DNA of 64,000 bases from Nannobrachium achirus (lineage: Eukaryota; Chordata; Actinopteri; Myctophiformes; Myctophidae): positions 62,226,609 through 62,290,608 of the forward strand of contig OY997652.1 in NCBI GenBank assembly GCA_963921795.1, given 5' to 3'. How positions within the stretch are numbered: position 1 is the first letter of the stretch; every line of letters starts with the position of its first letter. Under the pieces are notes generated by a model that was not told where the DNA came from, searched no databases, and worked only from the letters and a program-made list of their open reading frames with translations. The translations under genes and the position numbers were made by a program. Shown one piece after another: positions 47,094-59,907 of the stretch.

Positions 47094-50000
47094 GTAAAAG
47101 AGTATATCTACAGAGTTTTTTTTCCACCACTGTGCAGGCCTAATACTATTAATTCATTTTGGTTATGTGCAATAATTGAACTGCAGGCATCCTTTTGTTA
47201 GGTATATTAGTTTAAATATTTTTGAATTCCTGTTTCTATCATTTGCAATAATTCAACTGTATGGCATGCTATAGGTTTTGTATTTGACATTGTATTTTAT
47301 TACTACATAATACCGTAGTTAATAATTCTGCACAATAAAAATATGTTTAACTAACATAATAACTGATCTCAATACGTAATTAATCAATAATCATCTATTA
47401 CAGAGGTTAAATATTTTCCTTTGAAAATAAATCGGTATCAGCAGATCATGAAAAAATGAATCGGTGATCGGAATCAGCCTCCAAAAACGTGATCGGAGCA
47501 TCCCTACTTTTAGTATAATAATAATCTTTGGTAAGTCTGGTGACGCGAGGTTAGCAGCTTATAGGAGGGACTGTCAGCTATCGTATATTCTTTACAAAAT
47601 GATTTGCCGGGGTCAGACATTATCGCTGGCCGCTCAGTTCTGGCCCACCAGTGGTTCTCAACATGTGGGTCGGGACCCCCAGAGGGGTCCCCGAATTATT
47701 TTGGGGGGTCCCCAGATGATTAGCTTAATGTGCAACATTGTTTTCTCACTCAAAAGTAAACAAACCAACGTAACGTTTTAAGTGTATATAGAGGATATCA
47801 CATTTCTAAAGTGACAATTTAAGGACTTTGTAATACCTCTAAAATGACAAATTAAACATTGGCAAAATTGTCAAATAGGCCTATTAGAAGCAGAAACTGT
47901 GAAAATAGACGATCTACATGCTCACAGCGTGAGCATGTAGATCTGCTATTTTCACAATAACCGTGTTATACAAAATGTAATGCCTCAACGGGTCCCCAGT
48001 TAAAATATGATTATTTTGAGGGTCGCGGCCTGAAAAGGTTGAGAACCACTGGCCTACACCACAAAATGTGCCTGTAGATTGGTTTATTTTTCACCCCAGA
48101 ACTGGGACACTCAAGGTCTCATGTGGTGTAAGTAAGTACGGTAGGTGTGGCGTGCTGGCATGACACAACAAGAAACAAGGTCGCCTATCCTCTTTACAAT
48201 GCGCTACAGCTCTGGGGAGATGGATTACTGACTAACTGGTTTGGGACTGTGTATCCCGAATCCCGTTAGACAAGTTCTCTATATAACATAAAACAAATCA
48301 TAACACATCAGCTAGCGGGGGGAGGTGCATCACCACTCTGGTGGTAGGGATGGGACGATATGAAAATTTCATATCACAATTATTGTGACAAAATAAATCG
48401 CGATTTACAATATAATCACGATAATCAAAATCCATTATCCTGGGGCAGAACATTTGCCAAAAAATAGTTACAAGCCCACAACACGTTGTGTTATGAGCTT
48501 GTAGGTCGGCTATTTTTTGGCGAAGACATTTGATAGAGAGTGGAAAAAAGACTGCATCAAGTACGTATATTAATAAGTACCTTTGAACCAATTATAGAGG
48601 GTTTAAGTGGTACCAGATAATGCAGCTCGGCAAATAAAAGTTGAATTTTAACCCAGTGCATGACGGAGGACGATATCACGATAAATTAAATCTCCACGAT
48701 ACGATTATCGTGAGTGTTTTTTTTTTATCACGATAAACGATAATATCGCTTATCGTCCCGTCCCTTATCTGGTAGCAATATAAAAATATACTTTATTTAT
48801 CCAAGGCTATTGTGATGGTTCCATCTGGCTGGACGTTTCCCGTCAGATCAGATCATTTCTGCTGAAGGTCAGGCAGATGGAAACATCATGATGGTGTTGA
48901 CCCAATAGAGTTTATTTTTATACTGCTGCCAGAGCAATGCACCCAGGCAGGGACGTGCTGGGCCCCTGATTCAGCCCGGGAAAAAGAGTTGTAGAGGCCC
49001 TCATTGCGTGCTATAGAGAGAGATCTCTCTCTATAGCGCTGCTGCTGCTACTCAAAGATTTGCCATTTCAGATCATGACAAGTGACAAGCCAGTGGGCCA
49101 ATTACATGAATTAGGTCTATATTTCGTTGTTGTTGGGTGGAATCCTTGTATGTCCAAAACCATTTGTTTTGTATTTATCATTTAAAAAATGATTTAAACT
49201 AGTGAAAACAGCCGATCTACAAGCACACAACGCCTCGCGGTGCGAGGCGTTGTGTGCTTGTAGATCTGCTGTTTTCACTACTTTTGTGCAAACAGTTGAA
49301 TTTTTACTTTATATAACCCATGTAATTGGCCCACTGGTTTGTCACTTGTCTTGATCTGAAATGGCAAATCTTTGAGTAGCAGCAGCGCTATAGAGAGAGA
49401 TCTCTCTCTATAGCACACAATGAGGGCCTCTACAACTCTTTTTCCCGGGCTGAATCAGGGGCCCAGCACGTCCCTGGATGCACCTCCCTCCCTCCCTCCT
49501 CCCTGATTGTTATTGCGACCGTCAGGGAGCACTTTACTATGAAAACCTCCACCGGCCGTCCGTCTGTCCGTCCGTCCGTCCGTCCGTCACACCTTTGTGA
49601 CCATCAACAAACGTCACATCTTTGTTGATGTTTAAATCGAAGAGTCTTGGTCAAATACTTCTGTTGGTTTCTGCACTGATCATTTATACAATTCAGCTGT
49701 GTTTGCTCGTGTCATCATGATGAGGTCATAAATCAGCCATGCCCAAATATAGATTTTACGGGTTTACATGCTTACTCAGTTATTCGTTATGTGAAAGTCC
49801 TATGACGTCTATGATATCTGACATCATCATACATACATTCCCTTTTATGCCCATAAATGGAGATCCCCTCTGTAGAACCAGCCACTGACATCACTGTAAT
49901 GTCAGGGGAACCAAATCCCTTTTATGCCCATATATGGAGATCCCTGTGATGCCAGGGGAACCAAATCCCTTTTATGCCCATATATGGAGATATGGAGATC

Positions 50001-53000
50001 CCTGTGTTGCCAGGGTAACCAAATCCATTTTATGCCCATATATGGAGATCCCTGTGATGCCAGGGGAACCAAATCCCTTTTACGCCCATATATGGAGATC
50101 CCTTATGTCATCAATATTAAGCCCATATCTGTGAATATCTTTGGGTACCAGATGTCTCCATATATGGTTAAATGGTCCGATATACATCACTGGCCAGAAG
50201 ACCAAGAAATGGTGCAACCTCGCCCTTTGCTTTTCTCCCTATAGGCATCTTACTGGTAGGTAGTTTAATGAGGAATGCAGTATGGTGGTAGGTAGGTAGT
50301 TATGGCCTTTGATGTAAGATTTTCACTTTCTAGGATAACTATATTTGCTATTCCCAGATGATGCCCTTTTAGGGTACCCCTCATGCCCATATATGGAGAT
50401 CCCCAGGCTTTACTAATTAACATAAGTTTTATGCCCATATATGGAGATCATTGTCCCAATGTCATCAGATATATGGGCATAAATGGACACAGGCAAACTA
50501 GATGGGCTGTATGGATATCCAGATGTGTGATGTAAGTGTTTTATTCCAAATGTGGCACCCCACAGACATATTTCCAGAAACAAAATCCCTATGGAGATTC
50601 AACTTCAATGAGTAACCATGGCAAACTGTCAACTGCCCGTATGTCTTGATAATTGGTAAAACAAACGTTTGGCCTATTTGTGGAGATAAGCGACCAACGG
50701 TCGCTTATCTCCCGATTAGGGAGTCTTACTGGTTATTGCGACCGTCAGGGAGCAGTTTACTATGAAAACCTCCACCGGCCGTCCGTCCGTCCGTCACACG
50801 TCACACGTCACACCTTTGTTTGTGTACGGTGTGATGTCATATATCTTCAGTATGACATCACACCACATGTGTACACAAACCTTTGTGTACGTTGCTGTGG
50901 CAACAGTCTGTTGTTGCTGGTCTGTTAGTGTACGTTAGCAACCACCTTAGCAACCATGGTTTTACCCTAGCAACCAACTGTTTACCCTAGCAACCAACTG
51001 TTTACCACAGCAACCATGTTTTTTTACCCTAGCAACCAACTGGGCATAAAAGGGATTCTGTTAGGATCTCCATATATGGGCATAAAAGGGATTCTGTTAG
51101 GGATCTCCATATATGGGCATAAAAGGGATTCTGTTAGGGATCTCCATATATGGGCATAAAAGGGATTCTGTTAGCTGTTAGTGATCTCCATATATGGGCA
51201 TAAAAGGGATGCTGTTAGGGATCTCCATATATGGGCATAAAAGGGATTCTGTTAGGGATCTCCATATATGGGCATGAAAGGGATTATGTTAGGGATCTCC
51301 ATATATGGGCATAAAAGGGATTGTATCCCAGATGATGCCCTGTACTTGGGATTTGTTGATGTAAATGTTCACATAGAGTGTAATAATTGGTAAAACAAAC
51401 TTTTGGCCTATTTGTGGAGATAAGCGACCAACGGTCGCTTATCTCCCGATTAGGGAGTCTTACTGGTGGTATATGTCAGGGTTGACGTGCTTAACCTCTT
51501 AAGCCCCAGGGGGATCCAGGGGAAAAATCCGCCTAAAATGTATGCCCAAATTGGAACAGTTGTGGACGCAAAACTACAATGATTGTGGCTACACTTGGCT
51601 CACCAAATGTCAGCTGACCCTTGACAATTCACAAATGCAGTGTAAAACATTGCATTTCTCTTACCAAATTGTCCTGCTCTGATCATTTACCCAGGAAAAG
51701 ATGATTGAAAAAGACCTCCGCCTATGGAAATGTTGCATTCTGAATAGTGAATGAGCATCAAGACCTCACTGAAAACATATATAGTGAATAGAGAAACTGT
51801 TCACCAAGGTGTCATCAATTGATAGGCAAAATGTCATGAATATATTCCAAACTATGTAAACTCTACAGATGTTTTAGTGAGAGTAGTGCTGTAATATTAG
51901 TAATGTTAAAGTATGGGTGAAAAATGATAAAAACAAGTAACAATAAGGTGTAATAATACTGTAATATAAGTAATGTAAGGATGAAAATACAATGGCAGCT
52001 GATTACTATGCTGTAGAGAGGGGCAATGGGGCTCAAGAGGTTAAGCGTTATCTCTTTGTAATCAGTCTCATCTGTGACTCTGTTTCCCAAACAGTGGGTC
52101 GGGACCCATTTGTGGGTCGCAGATGCATTTTTAGGGGTCGCTGGTATACAGTAAAATATGCCTTTATTTTTTGTGTCCCACATTTAGTTTTGAATCATTA
52201 CTATTTCAAAACACCTTCCATCCCAAAAATGCTCAATAATTATTGAATGAAACAAATATTAAAACAAATGTCGATACTAGAATTTCACAAATTCAGACAT
52301 GCAAACAGCCCCAAGGTGAAAAAGGTGCCACATTTTTATGGGGATAAAATGTGCGCCGTGCAGAGCGTGGCGCGAAGTTTTTGACCTTTCTTTACTGAAT
52401 TTGCACGTTTCTAACTCGGTTAAACAGTGACTTACTCATACATATCATATTATGCAGCAAAATTGGACTTGTTGCCTACCACCAATTGTTCTAGATATAA
52501 TAAAGAAAATTAAATCTACAATAATATAGCCTACAGATATACCGGTAGTTATAGGAATATCCTAATATTTAGGGACTTGTCTTTAATAAACAGGCATAGA
52601 CAGTGACAATGTGCACTGTGAGCTTGTAGATCGGCTATTTTAACTACTTCTTAAATAGGCCTATTTGTTTTCTAAGATCATTTCTTAGATCATTTTGTAT
52701 TTTATTTAATCATGAAATGTTTAGCTTTTTTGGGGAGGGAATGTTTTTTTTGAAAATGTTTTGAAATAATTAAAAACGAAATGTAGGAAACCAAAAATGA
52801 AGGGACCCATAAAAATGTGTCCACGACCCACACATGGGTCCCGACCCAGTGTTTTGGAAACAGTTGTAAATCACAGATGATTCATTTAGTGGATTCTCCT
52901 GGCTGACTTGCAATCTAGCTAACCATCATCGTCAAAGAAAAGGTCGATCCTTTTCACTTGTAACTCGAGCTCAGTTAGTCCGTTCTTAACTCATCTAGTG

Positions 53001-56000
53001 CCAATCCCGAGAAGACTCGTGAAAAGTACTCGAGTACCTGGAGTGCCAATCCCGAGTATACTCGGGAAAAGTAATATATTACTGTAACGGCGAGTACATT
53101 ACCGAGAAGAATGGCCGCGGGTCCGGAGACGAAATCCGTCGCTGATTTCGCATCATCACGGCTCCACGAGCACAAAATAGTCCCATCCATAACATTGAGG
53201 TGGACAGGGGATCTCATCTTTAATGTCCATTATCTCAAAACTACACTTTAGAAGCTAGGATGGAGGCAGATGCTCGCTTATGTTACACAATGATAAAAGC
53301 TCCGGTCGGCCATTACACAACTCCACGTGGAGAACGATCGGTTCCGGCGCACGATCCGATGACGTCAGACCGGAAGTGATTGCGTGGTGGACTTCTGGCC
53401 TTCAAAATAAGATAACGGCGGTGATGCCAGCCTGAAGGTGGCATCGTGGACTTTATAATCCGTTAATTTCAGGGGCACTAAATGAGTTAAGTTGAGAGAC
53501 CAGACACTTTGTGACATGTTTCAGCCTCCTTCTGTAGGAAGACGTCACGGCGACTCTATAGCGTTAGCATGTGGCTAAGCTAGCGAATCATCGTAAAATC
53601 AACAAGGCTATAACCGATAATATCACATCATGCATCGATGTAGAATAGCGCACGACCGCGATGCAAGCGAATCAAACAGCCAATAGTCCACAGTCGGCAA
53701 CTTTGCGAGCTTTGAACGCTCTGCTATCCTCTGTCTGTGGCTCGCAGCGCACTAGTCTGAGTGAGTGCAGTCAGTGTTGACTTTGAGCGCTGCCAGCTGA
53801 GCTGACGACGACGTCACATGCAAGAGAAGGGACTCAGGGAGCGCTTGATTTGTTAAAAAATAAAACGACCCACTTCCCCCCATCCACCTTCAACACCATT
53901 GTACTGACAAAACGGACGGCGCCGAGAATGAGAAATAAACGCTCCTCTTCTCACTGCTGCTCTGACGACACGACACCCCCCCACCCCCCTAAAAAAAAAT
54001 TTAACGAATCTGCACGATTCACACAAATGACCAATTTGGATTCAAAACGGCGATTTTCGCCGAAAAGCTACACGTTTGCATGCCTGCAAATTAATGAAAG
54101 AAAATCTAAGAAATTCTATAAATCAGAAAAGGGTTAGTATTAGGCTAAAAACCTTTAAAATTAGTGAAATAGCTGATCTACAAGCTCAGAACGCGGTGTG
54201 AAAGTAGATCTACTATTTTCACTATTTCTATTTCTCTTTTGGGTCTCAAGCTAAAACGTTTGGGAACCACCGCTGTGGATACACTTGTTGTGACTTCATG
54301 GTCACTAGAGATGGGACGTTCGCGAACAAATCGAGTCTTTTGAACGGCTCTTTGAAATGAACGATGGGATCCGGTTCGCAGTAGGGAGCCGTTCCTTTCT
54401 AAATGAACAGTGGTGGGAAAAGTACAACAATTCTTTACTTAAGTAAAAGTATCAATACTGCAATGTGGAAATATTCTGCCACAAGTAGAAGTTTGGTATT
54501 AAAATGTACTTGAGTAAAAGTAAAAAAGTATTGGTTTCAAAATGTACTCAAAGTAACAATAGTAGAAAGTACTCATTATGCAGAATATCCTGTTTGAAAG
54601 GTTTTCAAATGAATACAATGTAGAAAAATAATTTGAAAATAGCATATCTACAAGCTCACAATGTGTGACGTTGTGATGCATTGTGAGCTTGTAGATCGGC
54701 TATTTTCAAATGGCCAAAATGTATATAGGGTCGAAGTGATTTGTAACTATAAAATCTAAATATACAAAGCAACTAGTAACTAAAATGAGCCAGTCTTTTG
54801 AACGGCTCTTTGAAAGGAACGGATCCCAAAGATCCGGCTCACTTCAAATAACCATAAATCCCATCTCTAATGGTCACTGCTTTACCAGACCACGTTATGA
54901 CCAATGACACATTGAGATGCCACTGAATTGTAAATGGGGCATTTACGTACTAAATGGTAAATTACAGTAGATAATGTCATCGTCCTAAGCTAAGCACTTT
55001 ACAAAGTGCATTAGCATTACATTAGTGGCGTTTCCATAAAGCCTCTTAATGTGCATTAAGGGTTATACGGTTTTTATTTTATTTTATGGAAACACTTAAA
55101 ATTCGAATAAACTTTCATTATCCGCAAAAACTTGATGGATTTGGATTGGATTTTGAGGCTTTATCGAATAAACTAAATGCACATTTGTGAATGGAAACGG
55201 GTCAGACAATGAATGCGAATAGATTATGACGTTCTGGGTCCATATCGTCCTCCCCACTTAACTTTCCCCTGCCGCTTAACATCCATTGTAATAGCGTTAG
55301 CCCACAAAACAAACCAGTTGTTTGTTACACACGGAGTGACACGGACTGTGTGTAAATTTCTCCCGTTTTCACCTCCCGGAGTCAAGCCATCCATGGCTAA
55401 CCCTTCCTCATCACAGTGTTGTGTGCCAAAAGTGGCCGATCTACAATCTCACAGCAGCTCGCATCCGCGTCGCCGCGCCACGTTGTGAGCTTGCAGATCG
55501 GGCCACCTTCCAGAGGACGCTGAAACTTGCAGGATGAGTGTGCACTGTGCAGCGATCGAGTCACAGCAGTCAGACATGCAGTGCTCAATCTGCTCATGTC
55601 TCGGTTCGGTCTGAAAAAATCAGCCCGATCAACTCATGCGACCGTCACTAATTCGATTATAATAGTGGTTATAACACAATAGAATCTATTATCATGTATT
55701 ACAACTATATCCTGGTGGTCTAAATGAAAAGTCAGTGAGTGATCAGTCATCATGAAGTGTTTGGCCCTGTTTGGCCTAGCTCAGACCTACTCTGTATTGG
55801 ATATTTTTAGTACCACGTTTAGCACCGCTTTCACACCACTCTACCCAGGTCCTTGTAGTGGAAAACCTGGCACAAGTGGGCGATGTATGGGTGGTGTGGT
55901 GTTGGGCCATGTCAGTGGAAAAGGGGCTTTACCGACAGTAACCTAGGGGGCGGCTTGGAATCGGACCGGGTATCTGCCGAAAATGTTGATCTACAGCATA

Positions 56001-59000
56001 TTACAAGAGTTCACAGCCTACTTAAAACCCATTGTACTGTTTAGCCAGGGACTACTTTATGTGGTCAAACACACACTGTTCTACATTAGGTGCTGTTAGG
56101 TACTGCACAAGTTGGCTTTGACCAGAAAAGTGCCGTAAAACTGAGTTCCCTTCTCAAGGTGTGTAAATAGGCCACATACTGTAGACTAGACAACACCCAT
56201 TTAGACCTGTTACACCTTTCAAAACGGGATCCCTCAGTGTCTTTTCAATTCAATCTTTATTTCAGACCCAGGAAGATCCATATCAGTTACAATATAATAA
56301 AACAATACTAGAACAAGTAATAAAACAATACAAGAACACAATACATATCAAAACTTGACTATTGTAACTCTGTCCTTACTGGCCTCCCAGCATGTGCACT
56401 TAAGCCTCTCCAACTGATCCAAAATGCCACGGCACGACTGGTCTTCAACCAGCCAAAATTCTCACACGTCTCCCCCCTTCTCCGCTCCCTCCACTGGCTC
56501 CCGCTTGCGGCCAGCACTGAATACAAAACACTGATGCTGACCTTCAAAGCAGCCAAAGGTACGGCTCCTCCATACCTCCAAAACCTGATCAACCCCTAGA
56601 ACCCCACCCGTTCACTCAGATGAGCCAACACAGGGATGCTGACAGAACCCTCGCTAAAAGCCCCAGGACAAAAATCCACTCGATCCTATAGACAATTTGC
56701 CCTCCTGGCACCCAAACTGTGGAAAAAAACTCCCTGTCGCACTTAGAACTACAGACTCACTCCCTAGGTTCCGCCGTGGACTGAAGACTCACCTCTTCAG
56801 ACTCCACCCAAACCCATAGCACTAAAGTAACACTCCCCTTCCCTCAATGACCATATATGAAGCTAGATATAATTTTTAGGTTTTAGAAACATTTTGTACT
56901 AATTAGGTGCGTGGTCTACCTATGTTATTGTTTTTTCTAGATTGATATTCCTATGCATTTGTTATATTGTTGTTGATGTACTGACATTATCTTACATTAT
57001 CTTGCTTATTGATGAATGGCTAAGCGGTGATTGACGATACATAATAGACCGACAGCCTGATCAGGCTGAAGGGATGCTATGTATTGTCAATCACCAAGGA
57101 GCTATTCATTATCCCGCTTATTACCCGGCTACTAAATAAAATTAATAATTTGACTCAAAACTAAAAACAAAACAAAGTATTTCCTTGTTTACAGATGGCT
57201 GAAAGTATTCCACAAGTGTTGCGCTGGGCATTCCCCCAACACGACACGGTCGCCTTGGAAAACAAGGAAGTACTGATCAAATAGAATCCATTTTCTGATA
57301 CTACGTTGTCTATGTCTCGCTTTAAATATTTTCAAAAACATTCTTGAGAGCAACGTTTAGTTGTAAATCGCTGTGTCGCTGTGTGTTTGTTTACATGTTT
57401 GACATGTTGGCTACAGCACAAGATTCACACAGCGCAGCTTGACTGCAGCAGGTGCTCTAAGCCGTTGATGAGCAGCGGTGAATTATAGAGCGGAGCGGTC
57501 ATTATACGCCTATAATTCACCGCTGATATCAGTGCTCGACCAATCAGAATCAAGCATTCAACAAGCCGAGTAATAAATTGATGCATTACCTGCTTATTGT
57601 AAGTCACTTTGGATTAAAAGCGGCTGCTAAATGCCTAAATTGTAAATACAAATGTGAAGTTTCTCATGTAGATAGTAGACACTATCTACTGTAATTTACC
57701 ATTTAGTAAATGCCCCATTTTTACAACAAGGGTTCATATTTTAGATTGTAATTAGAGAAAAGAAAAAGTGAGTGTCAAAATGTTTTCATTAGCTTCGATC
57801 TATTGTTTTATCGCGTTTACCGTGCTAAACTGTGGGGCATGCGTACACGACTTTTTTATATTTTGGAAAACGTTTAAAAATCTTCAAATAGCCGATCTAC
57901 GTCGGCAGGGGTCATCGACGTGTCTGTGGCAAGACTTGTCCATATTTTGGTTATTATACTTACGCACTGTCTTTGTCATCAACATATAATACTTGTTCAC
58001 CTTGTGAATTAACACAGGGTTGACCATGGCAGCATAACAATTTTACTGGGCTGTTACCTGTTTATTAAGCTACTACTATCTTCCAACTAGGGGTGGGGCG
58101 GTATCGACATTTTGTTATCGCGGTGACCGTCTTCCCATTTACCGCCGGTATTGCGGTAATCACCGCACCCCCGTATCTATTAATTAAGGTTCGGGGATAA
58201 GCCAAAATATTCCAATCATCTGCCCAGAAGTTGCCGCTCCACAGCCCGAGTTATACATCCCCGTACAGCACAGCGGGTAGCGGGTCTGGCTTTGAAAGGA
58301 GCAGATCTACAAGCTCACAACACGTCGCATCCGCGACACGTTCTGAGCTTGTAGATCTGTCTGTGGACTGTCGGGTTACTAAAGTAACGTAGGCTTCTGG
58401 GGCTTTTCAGACACAGTACGCTGTGTGTGAACAACCAGATGAGAGACGGCCCGGGTAGATAGTGTACATTGATTCTGTAAACTCACGTCTCAAAACACAT
58501 TGATTGAGTGACAGGTTTTAGTTACAAGACTTGACACAAAAGGTTGTAAAATCGCCGACGGAGTCAGCGACGTGTTGGAAAAAGAAAAAAGCTGGTTTCA
58601 TTTTCGGTTTTAGTCCTCGCTGCTCGCGCTCTGTCCGTATGAATAAAAAAGAATCTGGCCACAAGGTATGTATAAACATACTTGTGTCGTGTGGATAATG
58701 GAGAAAGTTTAACGCTGCTGCCTGCTACGAGACTGCTGCTCCAATCAGTGTCCAGTGGGGATTTCTCTGTCTCCCTGTGACGGCAAAACCTAGGGTCTAG
58801 CGTTAGTTTCATTTTCGATGAAAAGGAAACTGATGGCCCATTAAGCTTCCAAACATGTGGTACGCGGCCCAGAGCAGAGCGGCATGGAGAGCATGCGGTC
58901 CTTGCTTCTCCCTCGTTTTAAAACTCGCTCGTTCTCAATAAAATATTGCCTCTTTATTTTATTTTTTTGACCGCGGTAAGGACCCTGACACCGCGGTGTA

Positions 59001-59818
59001 TACCGCGGTATGGCGGTAGGGCGGTTACCGTCCCCAACCCTACTTCCAACCACAACTGATGAGACAAGAGATCAGTATAATGAGTTTTGCAAAAGACAAC
59101 ATAATAAAACAATATTTGCTGATGGGACAATGAATTGCAAAAACTATGCCATGATAGTGAAGAAAGGGAACTTGGAAAGACTCTTTCTGACAAACCACAA
59201 TCATTTGACTACCAGAAGGAAGTGAAGCCTTATGTATTTGTGTCCCATGCATGGAACTGGATGGAGCTCTGTCAAGTACCGTATGTGTCTCATCAGCAAG
59301 ATGATGAAGAAAGAGAACTTGCGGACAAACCACACATCATCTGACGAGAACTGAAAAAAGGAAATTAACTAAGGAACTGAAATTTCAACCATTTTGCCAA
59401 ATATGATACAGTATGTATGTTCTTTTGTAAAATGATTGCACCGTTATTTTGTATGTCCGTGACAAAAATAAAATATTTATCATACCATCACAAGCTGACA
59501 TGGTGATGACCCCTGTACATTGGCATTTTGTAAGATCAGCTATTTGAAATATTCAAAAAAGGTATTTTTTCTTCAAAATAGTACAAAAGAAGTTAAGAAA
59601 AGTATAGTGAAATTGAACTAAACTAAACTGATATATACATTTTATAAGACCCCATCTTTCCTTGTTTTATTTGATGGCCTTCCTGCCCTAGCATTTGGCC
59701 TTTGTGCCATAAAAAATGGACAACACCAAAGGCCAAGTGGCCTTTCCCCTAAAACGACGAAATTCTAGGCCTGGTTAAGACGCTGTAACTTGGTGTTTGT
59801 GTGTGTGTGTGAGCGTGC

Positions 59819-59907
<89 letters not shown>

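Larger units (their letters stand above)
58069..59226 (+). pseudogene. coding-like segment split by a hAT MITE (weak)
   Basis: After TGTTTATTAAG (58068) and with the MITE removed, the frame reads YYYLPTTTDETRDQYNEFCK, RQHNKTIFADGTMNCKNY and AMIVKKGNLERLFLTNHN to a TGA at 59224. A diverged duplicate of the last part follows (59235-59343), and AATAAA occurs at 59466. The 3' part is repeated at 60550-60625, so this may belong to a dispersed repeat instead of a host gene. Confidence 0.22.

Noticed and set aside
46978..47130. Arginine/glutamate-rich or serine/leucine-rich frame
   Set aside because: Purely the CTTT/CT microsatellite.
51058..51322. CRISPR-like array
   Set aside because: Units are contiguous near-identical minisatellite repeats without unique spacers, in a vertebrate intron.
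53850..54137. 95-codon plus-strand frame with KKKFNES and KSKKFYK words
   Set aside because: A-rich composition explains the lysines; no splice sites or homology, and it lies within repeat-rich intron 2 of cuta.
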